DNA of 17,134 bases from Planctomycetota bacterium. GTDB lineage: Bacteria > Planctomycetota > Planctomycetia > Pirellulales > Lacipirellulaceae. The notes under the pieces are model-generated. The model saw only the letters and a program-made list of their open reading frames with translations, made no database searches and was not told the origin of the DNA. The DNA lies in contig JAADIN010000004.1 in the NCBI GenBank assembly GCA_013151315.1, forward strand, positions 1-17,134. Direction: 5' to 3'. Below, piece after piece: positions 1 to 7,343 of this stretch. How positions within the stretch are numbered: the stretch's first letter is position 1; every line of letters starts with the position of its first letter. The position numbers and the translations under genes were made by a program.

Positions 1-40
1 ATTCGTGCTATTCGTATGATTCGTGGTTGGTTGTTTTTAG
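1..40. repeat. ATTCGTG short-repeat tract
   Basis: ATTCGTG or ATTCGTA occurs at 1, about 10 and about 20, and a related ATTCGTAGCTATTCGG lies at 511-526. From general knowledge, this kind of ATTCGTGNNATTCGTGG string is common in planctomycete intergenic DNA. Its function is unknown and the window edge truncates it. Confidence 0.4.
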
Positions 41-294
41 TTTGAGCCGCAAATAATCGGCTCGGTGAATTACGACGGGTGCTTCCCCAGGCTGATTCGC
101 TTGCACGTATAAGCAAGCAGAGAAAAGCGGAGAAGAGACGATACTCTTGAGATTGAGCAAAAGTGTGGCTTGCAGCGACCCCCTTGGCCGCACGGTTCTC
201 ACGCGCCTAATTCGCAAATCCAGTGAACTGGAATTTGCTGTAGCAAACACAGCTCTGATGCAAATCAAGCGTGAGCTACGCTATCAAAAGGCTG

Positions 295-500
295 AAATAA
301 AAGAAAAGCGGCGCGAAAACCGCGCCTGCCGTCGATCTCAAGAGACAAAGTATCTAGAATTTGCTCCTCAGAGCAATGTGTAGATACCTTGTGGCGTATT
401 CACCAGACGACTCCTGTCCTGCGTTAAAAATATAACCGCGCCGCCATCAAGCTCCGCGACACTGTGCCAGTGTAACCGAGAAGGTAGGCTCCTGCAAGCT
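295..500 (-). ncRNA. Candidate structured RNA ending in an intrinsic terminator
   Basis: Read on the minus strand, the segment has a hairpin with ACACTG/CAGTGT arms (460-474). A two-step hairpin at 350-387 has a 7-bp GTATCTA/TAGATAC outer stem, a 4x4 internal loop, a 6-bp TTGCTC/GAGCAA inner stem and a 4-nt loop. A GC-rich hairpin at 308-329 (GGCGCG/CGCGCC plus two outer pairs around one bulged A, TTTT-containing loop) is followed by TTTTCTTTTATTTC, as in a rho-independent terminator. An 8-nt GCTTGCAG at 168-175 is complementary to 492-499 and could close a larger domain. It matches no RNA family I recognise (6S, 4.5S, tmRNA and RNase P were considered). The 5' end is a guess. The alternative is a dispersed repeat with hairpins. 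Confidence 0.3.
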
Positions 501-541
501 TTTTTTATAAATTCGTAGCTATTCGGCAGTTTGAAGTGAAG

Positions 542-563
542 ATAGCCACAAAAAGCACAAAAA
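542..563 (+). repeat. Dispersed intergenic repeat, copy 1
   Basis: The string ATAGCCACAAAAAGCACAAA recurs with two or three substitutions, in reverse orientation, in the gspL-gspK gap at about 9769-9792. Two copies in non-coding gaps 9 kb apart suggest a dispersed repeat family. Confidence 0.6.
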
Positions 564-585
564 GAGACGAAAACTAAGCGGTTTA

Positions 586-678
586 ACCGTAGAGATCGCA
601 GAGAAAAAAGCGCGGAGAAAAAGATCGAGGGGGAATTTTCAAAACCCTATCTCTGCGGATATCTGCGTCCTCGGCGGT
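586..678. repeat. Imperfect inverted repeat (ACCGCAGAG-type element)
   Basis: The left arm starts ACCGTAGAGATCGCAGAG (586-603) and continues to GCGCGGAG at 610-617. The right arm, read in reverse complement from 678, is ACCGCCGAGGACGCAGAT followed by a GCAGAG at about 650. The arms match imperfectly around a roughly 30-nt A-rich centre. This is the layout of a miniature or REP-like element; similar strings are known to me from many bacterial intergenic regions. No transposase is nearby. Confidence 0.5.
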
Positions 679-821
679 GATTCTTTATTACGAACTTTTT
701 TTGTGGATTCACCCATTTCAATAGGCGATCGACTCATTTTTGGCGGGAGCGATGACCGCAAGCAGCCCCCCTCGGCGAGGTGCCGAAGGTGGGCGCCTAC
801 GATTGTCTTTGACCAATCGAG

Positions 822-2375
822 TTAGATTTCGAAGATCACGTCCTCGTCGTCCGCGTCGACTTCATCGTCCGCGTCGAGGATGATGAAATCGATCTCGCCA
901 TCGCGTGCGTCGATTTTATCGGCACCAAGGCCTCCGTACATAAAATCGCTGCCGGCTCCGCCGTGGAGTGAGTCGTCGCCAGCTCCGCCGAGCAATACGT
1001 CGTCGCCCGAACCGCCACGAATTTGGTCATTGCCGGACCCGCCGAGGATAATATCCCTGCCACGGCCGCCAAACAACCGATCGTTGCCTAATTGACCGAA
1101 GAGCAAGTCGTTGCCGGCCGCTCCGACGAGCAGATCATTTCCGGCGCCGCCTTCCAAGCGGTCGTTGCCCGTGCCACCGTGCATCAGGTCGTTGCCACGT
1201 CCGCCGAAGAGTCGGTCGTTGCCTCGCATTCCTAGCAGGATATCGTTACCGGCACCGCCGTAGATCGTGTCGTCGTAGGTGAAGACGGCGTCAACTGCGG
1301 CAACTAAGGCGTCGCTAGGCGTTGCCGAAGCGGCGTCGATTTTTCGGAACAGATCATCCGCCTCGGGGAGGCCATCGCGAACGATTCGATCGCTCACCTC
1401 AGGCTCTTCTACGGGGTCACCGGGAGTGGTTTCGGGGGCGTTGAGTGGATCGCCGATGAGGAGATCTGCTCCATTGCCACCATCCAGGTTGTCGCTGCCG
1501 ACGCCGCCGAGAACGAAATCGCGCCCGTCGCCGGCGCGCACGTTGTCGTCGCCACGGCCGCCGAGGATGATGTCGCTGCCATCGCCGCCGTAAACGAGAT
1601 CGTCGCCGTTGCCGGCCAGCAGGATGTCATTGCCATCGCCGCCAACGATTTCGTCGTTGCCGGTATTGGTGTTGGCGTATTTCCTAGCGTAGTCGACGAG
1701 TCCAGCATAATCCTCGGGGACGTCGTTGGTGGCATCGCCGAATATCCAGTCGGCTCCTTGCCCGCCGTTGAGGTAGTCGTCGCCGCTGCCGCCGGCCATA
1801 GCGTCGGCGTCGCGGCCGCCGTAAAGACGGTCGTTGCCACGGCCACCGACCAAAGCATCGTTGCCGAATTGGCCATACATGACATCGTTACCGTCGCCTC
1901 CAACGAGCAGGTCGTTTCCGAAGCCGCCGAAGATCCGGTCGGCACCCTCGCCACCGTGGATGATGTCGCTGCCGCCTCCGCCATAAAGGCGATCGTTGCC
2001 TTCGCCTCCGCGGATACCGGTCTGTTGCAAAATGTTGGGACTCATCCAAACGATATCGTCGCCGCCTTTGGCGTTGACAATGATTTTCTCGACTTCGCTG
2101 TTGTCGTAGGTTTCTACGTTGCCGTTAACCGAGACGTGCAGCCTATTTCCCGGATCGACAAAGGCAAAGATAAAATCGTTGCCTTCCGTTCCTTCGGCAA
2201 CGACGACCCCAGCAGGTGGATCGATGGGGTCGATATCCACATCGACAGGTAGCATATCGAAGGCGGCGAAATCCGCAGCTAACAAGGTTCGACTTTCGAG
2301 AGATTCGAATCGCATGGCACGTTTTTTACCGTTCGATCGATTTTTCTTTCGACGTAGGGATTGCAACTTAAACAT
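822..2375 (-). CDS. LEPR-XLL-like, RTX-type calcium-binding repeat protein
   Basis: This encodes 517 aa and is probably exported. The start chosen is the ATG at 2375, with GGAG ten bases upstream; a longer frame opening with TTG at 2450 adds 25 residues without a leader. The N-terminus is basic (residues 1-20) and followed by MRFESLESRTLLAADF, a variant of the LEPR-XLL motif at the N-terminus of large planctomycete extracellular proteins. The body consists of glycine/aspartate nonapeptides of GGxGNDxLxG type (hemolysin-type Ca2+-binding repeats, which fold into a parallel beta-roll when Ca2+ binds) in three blocks, about 122-214, 238-309 and 367-490. These are separated by inserts of about 23 and 57 residues. 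The acidic tail is DADDEVDADDEDVIFEI. There is no enzymatic domain and no ABC exporter nearby. A surface, matrix or secreted role is inferred; the T2SS locus next door is only circumstantial evidence for its route. Confidence 0.88.
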   Translation of the reverse strand: MFKLQSLRRKKNRSNGKKRAMRFESLESRTLLAADFAAFDMLPVDVDIDPIDPPAGVVVAEGTEGNDFIFAFVDPGNRLHVSVNGNVETYDNSEVEKIIVNAKGGDDIVWMSPNILQQTGIRGGEGNDRLYGGGGSDIIHGGEGADRIFGGFGNDLLVGGDGNDVMYGQFGNDALVGGRGNDRLYGGRDADAMAGGSGDDYLNGGQGADWIFGDATNDVPEDYAGLVDYARKYANTNTGNDEIVGGDGNDILLAGNGDDLVYGGDGSDIILGGRGDDNVRAGDGRDFVLGGVGSDNLDGGNGADLLIGDPLNAPETTPGDPVEEPEVSDRIVRDGLPEADDLFRKIDAASATPSDALVAAVDAVFTYDDTIYGGAGNDILLGMRGNDRLFGGRGNDLMHGGTGNDRLEGGAGNDLLVGAAGNDLLFGQLGNDRLFGGRGRDIILGGSGNDQIRGGSGDDVLLGGAGDDSLHGGAGSDFMYGGLGADKIDARDGEIDFIILDADDEVDADDEDVIFEI

Positions 2376-2889
2376 AGTACTAGTTCTCCGTTCATAAAAA
2401 TGCCCCCAGCAAATTTCTGGCAACCGACTCGGCGCGCACCTTTCACGCAAGGCAAAACACCTTTTCTTCTTGCATTGGAGCGCATCTCTAGCGCAGAGCA
2501 GTCCGAACGTTGGAAATTCTGTTCCTTAGCTCGGCAATCGTAAGAGATTACTTAAGATTGCCTTGCGCAGATGAGTAGCATTCCTTGCAGTAAGTTAAGT
2601 CAATCGCCCCGACTGACCCTTGAGCCCCCTAGCTCTACTTGCGCCCCCAGATAGCCCGTGCTTTCACACCCTGGCCTTTACGATAGAACCCCGAGAATCC
2701 TCTCAGGTTTCCCTCAATCTATCAGGAAATCGAAAAAAGTCAACCTTATTGCGTTTGTTCCGCGTGTTCGTTGTTTGAGCCGTTGTGGTTTTCGGGCTCG
2801 GGGACGAGCCGGCTCGCTGTGGAACCAACGGGTTGAGGTTATAATGCGGAGGGGAGAGACGTTGAAAGGGAATAGTCGGAGTAATGGTT
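2376..2889. other. Divergent intergenic region, RTX gene / BON gene
   Basis: About 510 bp separate two divergent starts. I see ribosome-binding sites at both ends and one good -10 for the rightward gene (2840-2845). A GC-rich inverted pair (GGCTCG at about 2795 and CGAGCC at 2805, then GCCGGCTC) sits just upstream of it. No tRNA, coding frame with a domain, or mobile element is evident. The RTX gene promoter could not be assigned with confidence. Confidence 0.5.
2840..2845 (+). promoter_or_regulatory. Candidate -10 box for the BON-domain gene
   Basis: This is a perfect TATAAT, 45 bp upstream of the start codon. The hexamer at the expected -35 position (about 2817-2822, CTGTGG) is poor, so the promoter would need an activator or be weak. 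The purine-rich GGAGGGGAGAGA follows in the leader. Confidence 0.4.
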
Positions 2890-3513
2890 ATGAAGCATCG
2901 AGAACTAGCCTGGGTCGTGGCACTCGTTGCCTCTCTGAGTGCCCAGGACAACGAGATATTTGCGCAAGCGGAGAGTATTAAGGCTTCCGAGTTGGCCAGC
3001 GAGAGCACGGCCAGTGCGTCTTTTTCTGGCGAGCAAGGAAGTCTCGAAGCCTCGCAAGTTGAGCAAGGGCCCGTCGGTCGGAGTGCTGACGATGTGCGAC
3101 GCAATTTTTTAGAACTGCTGGGAGCGGGACGGCGTAACCGAAACGCAGATATGTCGCTCGACGATTTCAACGAACGTCGCAGAGCCCGACGGGGTCGGCA
3201 AGGCCAGCGAAATCCGCCGCCGCGCGTCCATGTTCATCTGCGCCCGATGTTCAAATATCCGCAACTTACCGCCGCGAAGATAACCGCGAGCATCCAAACT
3301 CGACTCTCCGCGCTGCTTGTCGCACGAAACGCAGGAACGGTTCGTGTTGTTGTGAAAGACCGTAAAGCCACCCTCCTTGGCTCGGTAGGGAACGAGTACG
3401 AGCGAGCCCTGTTGGCAAAGCTCGTCGCGATCGAGCCGGGAGTCTCGGAGGTTGAAAATCTCATCACGATCGAAGAAGTGATCGCATTGCCTGTGCTCGA
3501 ACAAGCCCCGTAA
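2890..3513 (+). CDS. Exported BON-domain protein
   Basis: This encodes 207 aa. I chose the ATG at 2890 because GGAG at 2878-2881 is eight bases away; the in-frame ATG at 2884 is only two bases from it. Residues 1-27 form a signal peptide (MKHRE, hydrophobic WVVALVASL, then IFAQA). A low-complexity Ser/Glu/Arg-rich stretch follows, including RRRARRGRQGQR near residue 100. The C-terminal 70 residues fit a BON domain: IQTRLSALL, then VRVVVKDRKATLLGSVGNEY, ERALLAKLVA, and the closing EPGVSEVENLITIEE. BON domains are small alpha/beta modules found in envelope proteins and secretins and are thought to bind phospholipid or partner proteins. The gene is convergent with the lipoprotein gene, so it is outside the gsp operon. 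A role in the envelope is inferred; the substrate or partner is unknown. Confidence 0.75.
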   Translation: MKHRELAWVVALVASLSAQDNEIFAQAESIKASELASESTASASFSGEQGSLEASQVEQGPVGRSADDVRRNFLELLGAGRRNRNADMSLDDFNERRRARRGRQGQRNPPPRVHVHLRPMFKYPQLTAAKITASIQTRLSALLVARNAGTVRVVVKDRKATLLGSVGNEYERALLAKLVAIEPGVSEVENLITIEEVIALPVLEQAP

Positions 3514-3517
3514 CGAG

Positions 3518-3537
3518 GGGAGCCCGAGTTGGCTCCC
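3518..3537. terminator. Hairpin between convergent genes
   Basis: A 7-bp perfect stem GGGAGCC/GGCTCCC with a 6-nt loop lies in the 30-bp gap between two converging stop codons. Neither side has a run of T, so it is terminator-like by position rather than by sequence. Confidence 0.35.
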
Positions 3538-3543
3538 AGCAAA

Positions 3544-4260
3544 TTACTGGTTGAGCCGGTGTTTCCAGCTTTTTGACAACGGGATCGAGGTCGTCGTCAA
3601 TCGCTCCTTCGGTTTTTCGTTCTCGTCTGCATCGGGAGTCGCAGAATATTGAGCCAAGCGGACTCTATTCCCCGGAAACGTTGGCTCGTCTTTTGACTTC
3701 GCCAACATGGGAGAAGTCCCTGGCAGAAGGTGCTTGGTCTGTTCGCCGGCGATCAGCGGGCCCTTGTGCGGCTCGAAGCGAGCGATGAGGCTGACGTTCT
3801 TTTGTTCGCCGCCCAGTTCGCTCCAGGGCAGCCAGACACTGTAGGCTGGGCCTATTTGCGAGGGACTCTCGTGCCGCGCAAACTGTTCGCGTGGGAAAAC
3901 ATAGCGACGTGTGGGCTGAGTGTTTTTTAGCTCCGCATCGGCTTCGTCAAAGGCGTAGACAATCAACTGCCCGTCGACACGAATGGCCTCGTCCGACTCA
4001 CGGTTGAAAAACACCAGTCGCCCACCGAAGCCTCGTTGGGGTTTTTGTCCTTGCTTGGATAGTACGGTGTCTTCCCAGGTGCTTATCAATCGAGTCGGGA
4101 CTTGGGGCGGTGTCGGTTCGTCGGTTTGCATGCCAATTGCTCGGCGGATATCCCAATTTTTTGCAAATTTCCCACTTGTCGATTTGCCAGTGCTGCAACC
4201 CGCGCTGGCGATCAGCGCAGCGATCAAGTAGGACGAAAGGATGATGGCGAGGCGATTCAT
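3544..4260 (-). CDS. Lipoprotein coupled to gspD, unknown function
   Basis: This encodes 238 aa. It has a lipoprotein signal peptide: MNRLAIILSSYLIAALIA, then lipobox SAGC with the lipidated Cys at residue 22. The ATG overlaps the gspD stop codon (ATGA, 4 bp), so the two are almost surely translated together. The mature part has a beta-rich region around residues 80-175 (for example RLVFFNRESDEAIRVDGQLIVYAF, interrupted here by type rather than motif, and AYSVWLPWSELGG) and a hydrophilic, Pro/Lys-rich tail. I do not recognise the family. Because outer-membrane secretins often need a small lipoprotein pilotin (GspS) or a stabilising partner, an accessory role for GspD is a reasonable inference. 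It is larger than typical pilotins (about 120 aa), and no pilotin motif was seen. Confidence 0.8.
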   Translation of the reverse strand: MNRLAIILSSYLIAALIASAGCSTGKSTSGKFAKNWDIRRAIGMQTDEPTPPQVPTRLISTWEDTVLSKQGQKPQRGFGGRLVFFNRESDEAIRVDGQLIVYAFDEADAELKNTQPTRRYVFPREQFARHESPSQIGPAYSVWLPWSELGGEQKNVSLIARFEPHKGPLIAGEQTKHLLPGTSPMLAKSKDEPTFPGNRVRLAQYSATPDADENEKPKERLTTTSIPLSKSWKHRLNQ

Positions 4261-7070
4261 GGGGTGGGCTCGTAGCTTTCTAGGCTAGGCAGGAGTTCTT
4301 GGGGCGGAACCTGCTCGGGGTAAATCGTCTCTGCCTGGGCGGCACCGGCAGGGTCGCGGCGACTGCGTAGCCCGACCGGGCCATGCATTTCGATCACGTC
4401 GGACAAACACCAGTCGATCCGGGCCGATTCGATTTGCTTGAGCATCTCGGCCTCGAATTGGTTTTTGACGACGTGCGGCGTGAGTACGATGAGCAATTCG
4501 GTGCGTCGGGTGCCTACGGAGTCGAAACGGAAGAGATTTCCTAACAGGGGTAGGTCTGCCAACAGCGGGACGCGACGATGCAAGGCACGATCTTGTTTTG
4601 TCAGTAATCCGCTCAGAACGATGGTTTGCCCGCTGAGCGCACTGACGGTGGTTTCTGCTTGGATGGTTTCGACAATGGGTGAGTTGATGGGCTCGCCGTT
4701 GGGAGCAATTGCGATCGGTACGCCGTCTGCGACGTTGCCGAGTCGCTCGTTGGACGCAAAGACTTTCATTACCACCAAGCCGTCGGGGCTAATTCTCGGA
4801 GTGACCTCGAGATTGAGGCCCACTTCGATACGTGCGATCGTGTTGATCGGGTTGCCGAATTGATTGACGGTTGATTCGGTAATAAAGGGGACGGTCTCGC
4901 CGACGAAGGCGCGGCCGGTTTGATTGTCAATCGCCATGATCTGAGGTCGACTGAGCACTTCGACACGCCGCGTTTCTTGCAGTGCTCGGAGCAACATGCT
5001 CACACTGTTGCTGCTGGCCGAGAGAACGAGACCGCTGAAACCGGCGTCGGGACTGATGCGACTCACCCCGAAACTGGCCAAGCCTTGGGCTGCCACGCGA
5101 CCGGCAGTTGCTATCGAAGTGTCGCTGCCCGCATTGCCCAGTGGGGTGCCGCCGCTGCCGAAGCCGAACCCGGGCGTCAACGTGGCCGATTGGATGATCT
5201 CTTCGGAAAAGGTCGTCGAACCGCCGCCGGCGTCGTTGGTGATCGTCGTGTTGGTCGTCGTTTCCAAGTTTTCTAGCAAGCTGCGATCGAACAGCACTGA
5301 ATCTTGCAAACCGAGTTCGACGCCAAATTCATCGGTATCGCCGAGTTCGATTTCTGCAATGAGCACCTGGATCATCACCATGGGCGCTTGTTCGTCGAGC
5401 TGCCGGATGATGTTTTCGATCTCTTGGTAATACTGAGGCGACGCACTGACGATCAGGCTGTTGCTGCCGGTGTCGGGAACGACGACGACTTCTCGTTCGA
5501 TTTGCTGGAAGGGGCTGCTCGTACCCGGTGCGGTGCGCTCGACATTGCGTACGCCTTCGAGCCAATTTTGGAGGCTGATGGCGACCTCTTCGGCGAAAGC
5601 ATTGTTGAGCCGGTAGACGCGATTTTTTCGCTGGCGTGCATCGTCGGCATCGAGTTTCAAAAGCACGGCCTCGACGACGAGCAAATCATCGCTCGTGCCG
5701 GCGGCAATGATGCTGTTGGTCCGCTCGTCGACTTCGACTCGTAAGCCCGAGAGTCCCGATTGGCCGGGGCCGCCGGGGCCGTTACGCTGTTGTTGATTGG
5801 GATTGCCAAAGAGCCCTTCAATCATCTGAGCGAGAGAGGTCGCGTCGCCATTGGCGATCGTAAAGACTTTGAGTTCCGCGATCGCGTCGGGGGTCTGATC
5901 GAGCTGCGCAATGAGAGCTGCCAGAAGAGGCATGCTTTCGGGCGGTGCAGAAACGATGAGCGCATTGGTGCTTGCTGAGGCAATCACCTTGGCGTCTGCT
6001 AAGACGCCCGACTCGATTTTCCGGCGTCCCTCGGCGTCGATGGTGATCATCCTCAGTAGGTGCGACAGATTGCCGCCTTCAGTGGGAGTTTTGCTATTTT
6101 CAAACGCGCTTTGCAATACCTTTTGAAGCTCGGTTGCCAATGCATTCTTCAGCTTGAAGATACGCAGCTCGTTGACCGAATCGCTCGCCAGTTTTTCGAT
6201 TTCCTCGATGACCTCCATCACTCGTTGCACATCACTCGGATTGCCACGCAGCACAAGGATGTCGGTTCCTTCGACCGCCTCGATCTGGACCGGGCCGAGG
6301 AGACTCTGTTCGGAGTCGTCGTCGCTGTTGGAGTCTTTTGACTCTTGCTTGTCGGTTTCTGTGCGATCTCGTTGGGCAACGCGCACCGATTTTTGCAGTA
6401 CGCCGACTGCCTGTTTTACTTGGACGGAAGTGCTTGGTCTCGTGGCGACCACCTGCGTTGCCGATTTTTTGTCGGGAGGCGAATCGAGGGCTGCGATCAC
6501 CTGGCGCCAAGAGCTTATTTGGCTTGGCAGGCCAGAAATCTGTGCTTCGCCCGTTTGTCGGTTTGCCCAGATCGTTACTGCTCTGCCACCTTGTTGATCA
6601 ACATGGAAGCTGTGCCACGGACTGGTCGCATCCTGTTGGATCGGCAAGCGTCGACCTAGCACTTTTTCTAGTCGAGCGTGCAAGGTTTGGGCATTGAGGG
6701 ACTGGAGTCGAAATTTCCCGCTATCGGTTTGGGGGAAATTTTTGGGTGTCGCCGGTGGTTTCGTTTGCCCTTCGACCGCGGCTAGCTGTTTGGCGATCTG
6801 CTTGTGGATATTTGCAGGAGCCACGACTACCCACTGCGAAGTAGGACGGTCGTGAATTTGTCGAAACAGGTTTTCGTTTGCAAACTGTTTTATGAACTGA
6901 TGGACGATTGGTTCGTGCTTGGAGAGCACCCGATAGCTTTGCACGTAGGGCGTGGCCGGTTGGTTGGGCGGTTGAGCCTTTGCCCCGCTTGCTATGCAAG
7001 CCGCGACCAACAGCGCAAGCAAGATGCTAGCTGTGTATTTTGGTCGGGATAGTGGGCCAAAGCGTTGCAT
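4257..7070 (-). CDS. gspD: Type II secretion secretin GspD (enlarged)
   Basis: This forms the outer-membrane gated ring through which folded proteins leave the periplasm. It is 937 aa from the ATG at 7070; an adjacent TTG at 7073 would add one residue. The signal peptide spans roughly 1-32 (SASGAKA-like end before QPPNQ). A V-A-A-C at about 22-25 also fits a lipobox. N-type ring domains occupy about 43-100, 120-198, 262-295, 302-395, 400-475 and 485-560. An acidic Ser/Asp linker lies at 230-256 and a Gly/Gln/Pro-rich loop at 423-443. The secretin core covers about 565-868 and includes VEVLSRPQIMAIDNQTGRAF, VGETVPF, LEVTPRISPDG, GQTIVLSGLL, the VPLLADLPLLGNLFR signature and ELLIVLTPHVV. A 70-residue C-terminal tail (RIDWCLSDVIEMHG) follows. 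Classical GspD is about 650 aa. The gene lies downstream of the gspM terminator, so it is probably a separate transcription unit with the lipoprotein. Confidence 0.95.
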   Translation of the reverse strand: MQRFGPLSRPKYTASILLALLVAACIASGAKAQPPNQPATPYVQSYRVLSKHEPIVHQFIKQFANENLFRQIHDRPTSQWVVVAPANIHKQIAKQLAAVEGQTKPPATPKNFPQTDSGKFRLQSLNAQTLHARLEKVLGRRLPIQQDATSPWHSFHVDQQGGRAVTIWANRQTGEAQISGLPSQISSWRQVIAALDSPPDKKSATQVVATRPSTSVQVKQAVGVLQKSVRVAQRDRTETDKQESKDSNSDDDSEQSLLGPVQIEAVEGTDILVLRGNPSDVQRVMEVIEEIEKLASDSVNELRIFKLKNALATELQKVLQSAFENSKTPTEGGNLSHLLRMITIDAEGRRKIESGVLADAKVIASASTNALIVSAPPESMPLLAALIAQLDQTPDAIAELKVFTIANGDATSLAQMIEGLFGNPNQQQRNGPGGPGQSGLSGLRVEVDERTNSIIAAGTSDDLLVVEAVLLKLDADDARQRKNRVYRLNNAFAEEVAISLQNWLEGVRNVERTAPGTSSPFQQIEREVVVVPDTGSNSLIVSASPQYYQEIENIIRQLDEQAPMVMIQVLIAEIELGDTDEFGVELGLQDSVLFDRSLLENLETTTNTTITNDAGGGSTTFSEEIIQSATLTPGFGFGSGGTPLGNAGSDTSIATAGRVAAQGLASFGVSRISPDAGFSGLVLSASSNSVSMLLRALQETRRVEVLSRPQIMAIDNQTGRAFVGETVPFITESTVNQFGNPINTIARIEVGLNLEVTPRISPDGLVVMKVFASNERLGNVADGVPIAIAPNGEPINSPIVETIQAETTVSALSGQTIVLSGLLTKQDRALHRRVPLLADLPLLGNLFRFDSVGTRRTELLIVLTPHVVKNQFEAEMLKQIESARIDWCLSDVIEMHGPVGLRSRRDPAGAAQAETIYPEQVPPQELLPSLESYEPTP

Positions 7071-7212
7071 CAAACGTGTTCTCGAAGGTCAACGGAGATT
7101 CGCGCAGCAGGTGCGCACCAGCCCCTACCGTCGGAAAGATCGGCAAAGATTACCTAATCGCGCCAGTTTTTCTGGTGTCTGGGGGTAGTGGATTAGATCA
7201 CTTTCCTTGTGG

Positions 7213-7272
7213 CACGCCTCTCCGAGTCGTGTTTTCATGCGTGAATTTTACGACATGACTCGGAGAGGCGTG
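7213..7272. repeat. Long inverted repeat upstream of gspD
   Basis: There are 16-bp perfect arms (CACGCCTCTCCGAGTC at 7213-7228 and its complement at 7257-7272). The pairing can extend inward by several pairs, including G-T wobble. It sits about 140 bp upstream of gspD and has no T-run on either side. It could be a transcript-stabilising hairpin, an operator or a dispersed element. Confidence 0.6.
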
Positions 7273-7284
7273 TTGCTCTGCCGC

Positions 7285-7315
7285 AAAAAAGGCCGAGGGA
7301 TTGCAATCCCTCGGC
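7285..7315 (-). terminator. Intrinsic terminator after gspM
   Basis: A 24-bp perfect palindrome (half-site GCCGAGGGATTG, 7292-7315) is followed on the minus strand by C and six T (complement of A7285-7290). It lies 28 bp after the gspM-like stop codon. This is a well-formed rho-independent terminator and would end the gspE-M transcript before gspD. The same palindrome without the T-run occurs inside gspK (11361-11384). Confidence 0.75.
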
Positions 7316-7343
7316 TTTGCGCCGTTCGAAAGTCGGGGTTCGA

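Larger units (their letters stand above)
1..821. other. Gene-free, repeat-rich intergenic tract
   Basis: I see no convincing protein gene here. Two overlapping open frames of under 90 codons on opposite strands (about 8-268 and 147-383) have no recognisable domain and no good ribosome-binding site. The tract begins with ATTCGTG-type short repeats (1-30). It continues through a hairpin-rich segment (about 295-500), then a purine-rich tract containing an imperfect inverted repeat (586-678), and ends downstream of the RTX gene stop. No clear intrinsic terminator follows the RTX gene; only a weak GC hairpin with CGGC/GCCG arms lies near 770-785. Confidence 0.7.

Noticed and set aside
8..383. Two overlapping short open frames on opposite strands (86 and 78 codons)
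   Set aside because: No domain, no ribosome-binding site, mutually overlapping, and lying in a repeat-rich tract with hairpins; more likely non-coding.
586..678. Insertion sequence remnant
   Set aside because: Imperfect inverted arms are present but there is no transposase fragment and no visible target-site duplication; kept only as a repeat.
1279..2252. Long open frames antisense to and in other frames of the RTX gene (up to 191 codons)
   Set aside because: They are low-complexity Ala/Ser/Thr/Pro or Val/Ala translations of the GGxGNDxL repeats in the wrong frame; the RTX frame explains the sequence.
822..2375. Tandem DNA periodicity resembling a CRISPR or minisatellite array
   Set aside because: The periodicity is of codons for nonapeptide repeats with varied sequence, with no constant repeat/unique spacer layout.
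2376..2450. TTG start for the RTX gene
   Set aside because: The ATG at 2375 has a GGAG at good distance, and the extra 25 residues do not resemble an export leader.
4920..5744. Several plus-strand frames antisense to gspD
   Set aside because: Shadows of the secretin codon pattern, no start signals, no recognisable domains.
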